Part shown: piece after piece, positions 63,703 through 64,000 of the stretch
How the letters are laid out: each line of letters opens with the position of its first letter
Position numbering within the stretch: the first letter of the stretch is position 1
Source: Antarcticibacterium flavum
GTDB lineage: Bacteria; Bacteroidota; Bacteroidia; Flavobacteriales; Flavobacteriaceae
Assembly: GCF_006159205.1 (NCBI RefSeq)
Contig: NZ_CP040812.1
Location: forward strand, 248,001-312,000
Direction of reading: 5' to 3'
DNA length: 64,000 nt
Position numbers and translations under genes: made by a program
The notes under the pieces: generated by a model
What the model saw: the letters and a program-made list of their open reading frames with translations, nothing else
Databases searched by the model: none
What the model was told of the DNA's origin: nothing

Positions 63703-63813
63703 ACCTTTTGATTTAGAATTACTAATAATATCAATCCTAAATATGAGAAAATGAGTAATACCATCCTATGGGTTTAAATACGCAGTTTCACCGATTATAA
63801 TATTGAAATTCAA

Positions 63814-64000
63814 CTACTTAACCTTGCTTTCTTGTATAGCTAATAATCCGTTGTAAATACCACGCGCCAGCTTCTTTTGGTAATTAGGATCCTGCAGCAG
63901 TTCAAACTCCTGTGGATTGGTCATAAAACCCAATTCTATCAAAACTGCAGGAATGTTGCTGTTTTTAAGCACCAGAAAGTTGGCTGTTTTAAGCTCTGCC
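63814..64000 (-). CDS. N-acetylmuramoyl-L-alanine amidase (3' end, partial)
   Basis: The minus strand from the window edge reads AELKTANFLVLKNSNIPAVL, then ELGFMTNPQEFELLQ, and ends AIQESKVK with TAG at 63814-63816. This is the C-terminal end of an Amidase_3 domain, with the family IPAVLIELGFMTN motif. It has no SPOR tail, unlike the amidase at the start of the window. The rest lies outside. Confidence 0.85.
   Translation of the reverse strand, partial: AELKTANFLVLKNSNIPAVLIELGFMTNPQEFELLQDPNYQKKLARGIYNGLLAIQESKVK

Overview
The window looks like chromosomal DNA of a marine-type Flavobacteriaceae member (Bacteroidota, near Gramella/Salegentibacter/Zunongwangia; this is an inference). The evidence is a GC content near 40 percent, almost no Shine-Dalgarno sequences, repeated TAnnTTTG -7 boxes typical of Bacteroidetes promoters, bacillithiol synthesis by BshA, a fused NagZ/serine hydrolase, a fused alpha/beta E1 dehydrogenase, an Aquifex-type aconitase and DUF4251/DUF5706 families. 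No tRNA, rRNA, CRISPR array, intact insertion sequence or phage gene was seen.

Layout. Positions 1-9.1 kb hold a truncated amidase, an MCE/MlaD protein, two HdrC/HdrB-like iron-sulfur proteins, and an operon ending in bshA. Positions 9.3-15.2 kb hold a large FAD/Fe-S 2-hydroxyacid dehydrogenase, aroC, a frameshifted dicarboxylate symporter and a DCC thiol oxidoreductase. Positions 15.2-27.1 kb are mainly housekeeping genes: a MutS2 without Smr, ung, ppk1, a four-gene operon (2OG oxygenase, SUI1, DUF1835, nucleoside phosphorylase) and the E1 fusion. Positions 27.2-28.7 kb hold small envelope genes.

The most distinctive locus is 28.7-35.7 kb. It encodes a FAD oxidoreductase, a methyltransferase, a type III polyketide synthase and a FabI-like enoyl reductase in overlapping order. 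A hot-dog dehydratase, a ketosynthase, an acyl carrier protein and a phosphopantetheinyl transferase follow. It reads as a self-contained pathway that builds an acyl chain on a private carrier protein, extends and cyclises it with the type III PKS, then methylates and oxidises the product, probably to a phenolic lipid or alkylquinone. An array of diverged, purine-rich ~145 bp repeats splits it in two.

Positions 35.8-49.6 kb hold a degenerate MBL-fold protein, aconitase, HPF, peptidases and a membrane-protein operon with a winged-helix regulator that seems to have two matching operator palindromes. Long repeat-rich intergenic regions separate these genes. Positions 49.8-56.4 kb form a second unusual locus: two CotH-like exported proteins flanking a Pycsar-effector-like (DUF5706/PycTM) membrane protein, then a purple-acid-type phosphatase, and convergent to them a TPR sensor nucleotide cyclase. 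Positions 56.8-64 kb hold transporters, MsrA, cold-shock, DnaJ/KTSC and cupin proteins, and a second truncated amidase.

Four genes (13.7, 37.2, 52.1 and 53.6 kb) are each split by one missing base in a homopolymer. This points to sequencing error more than to true pseudogenes.
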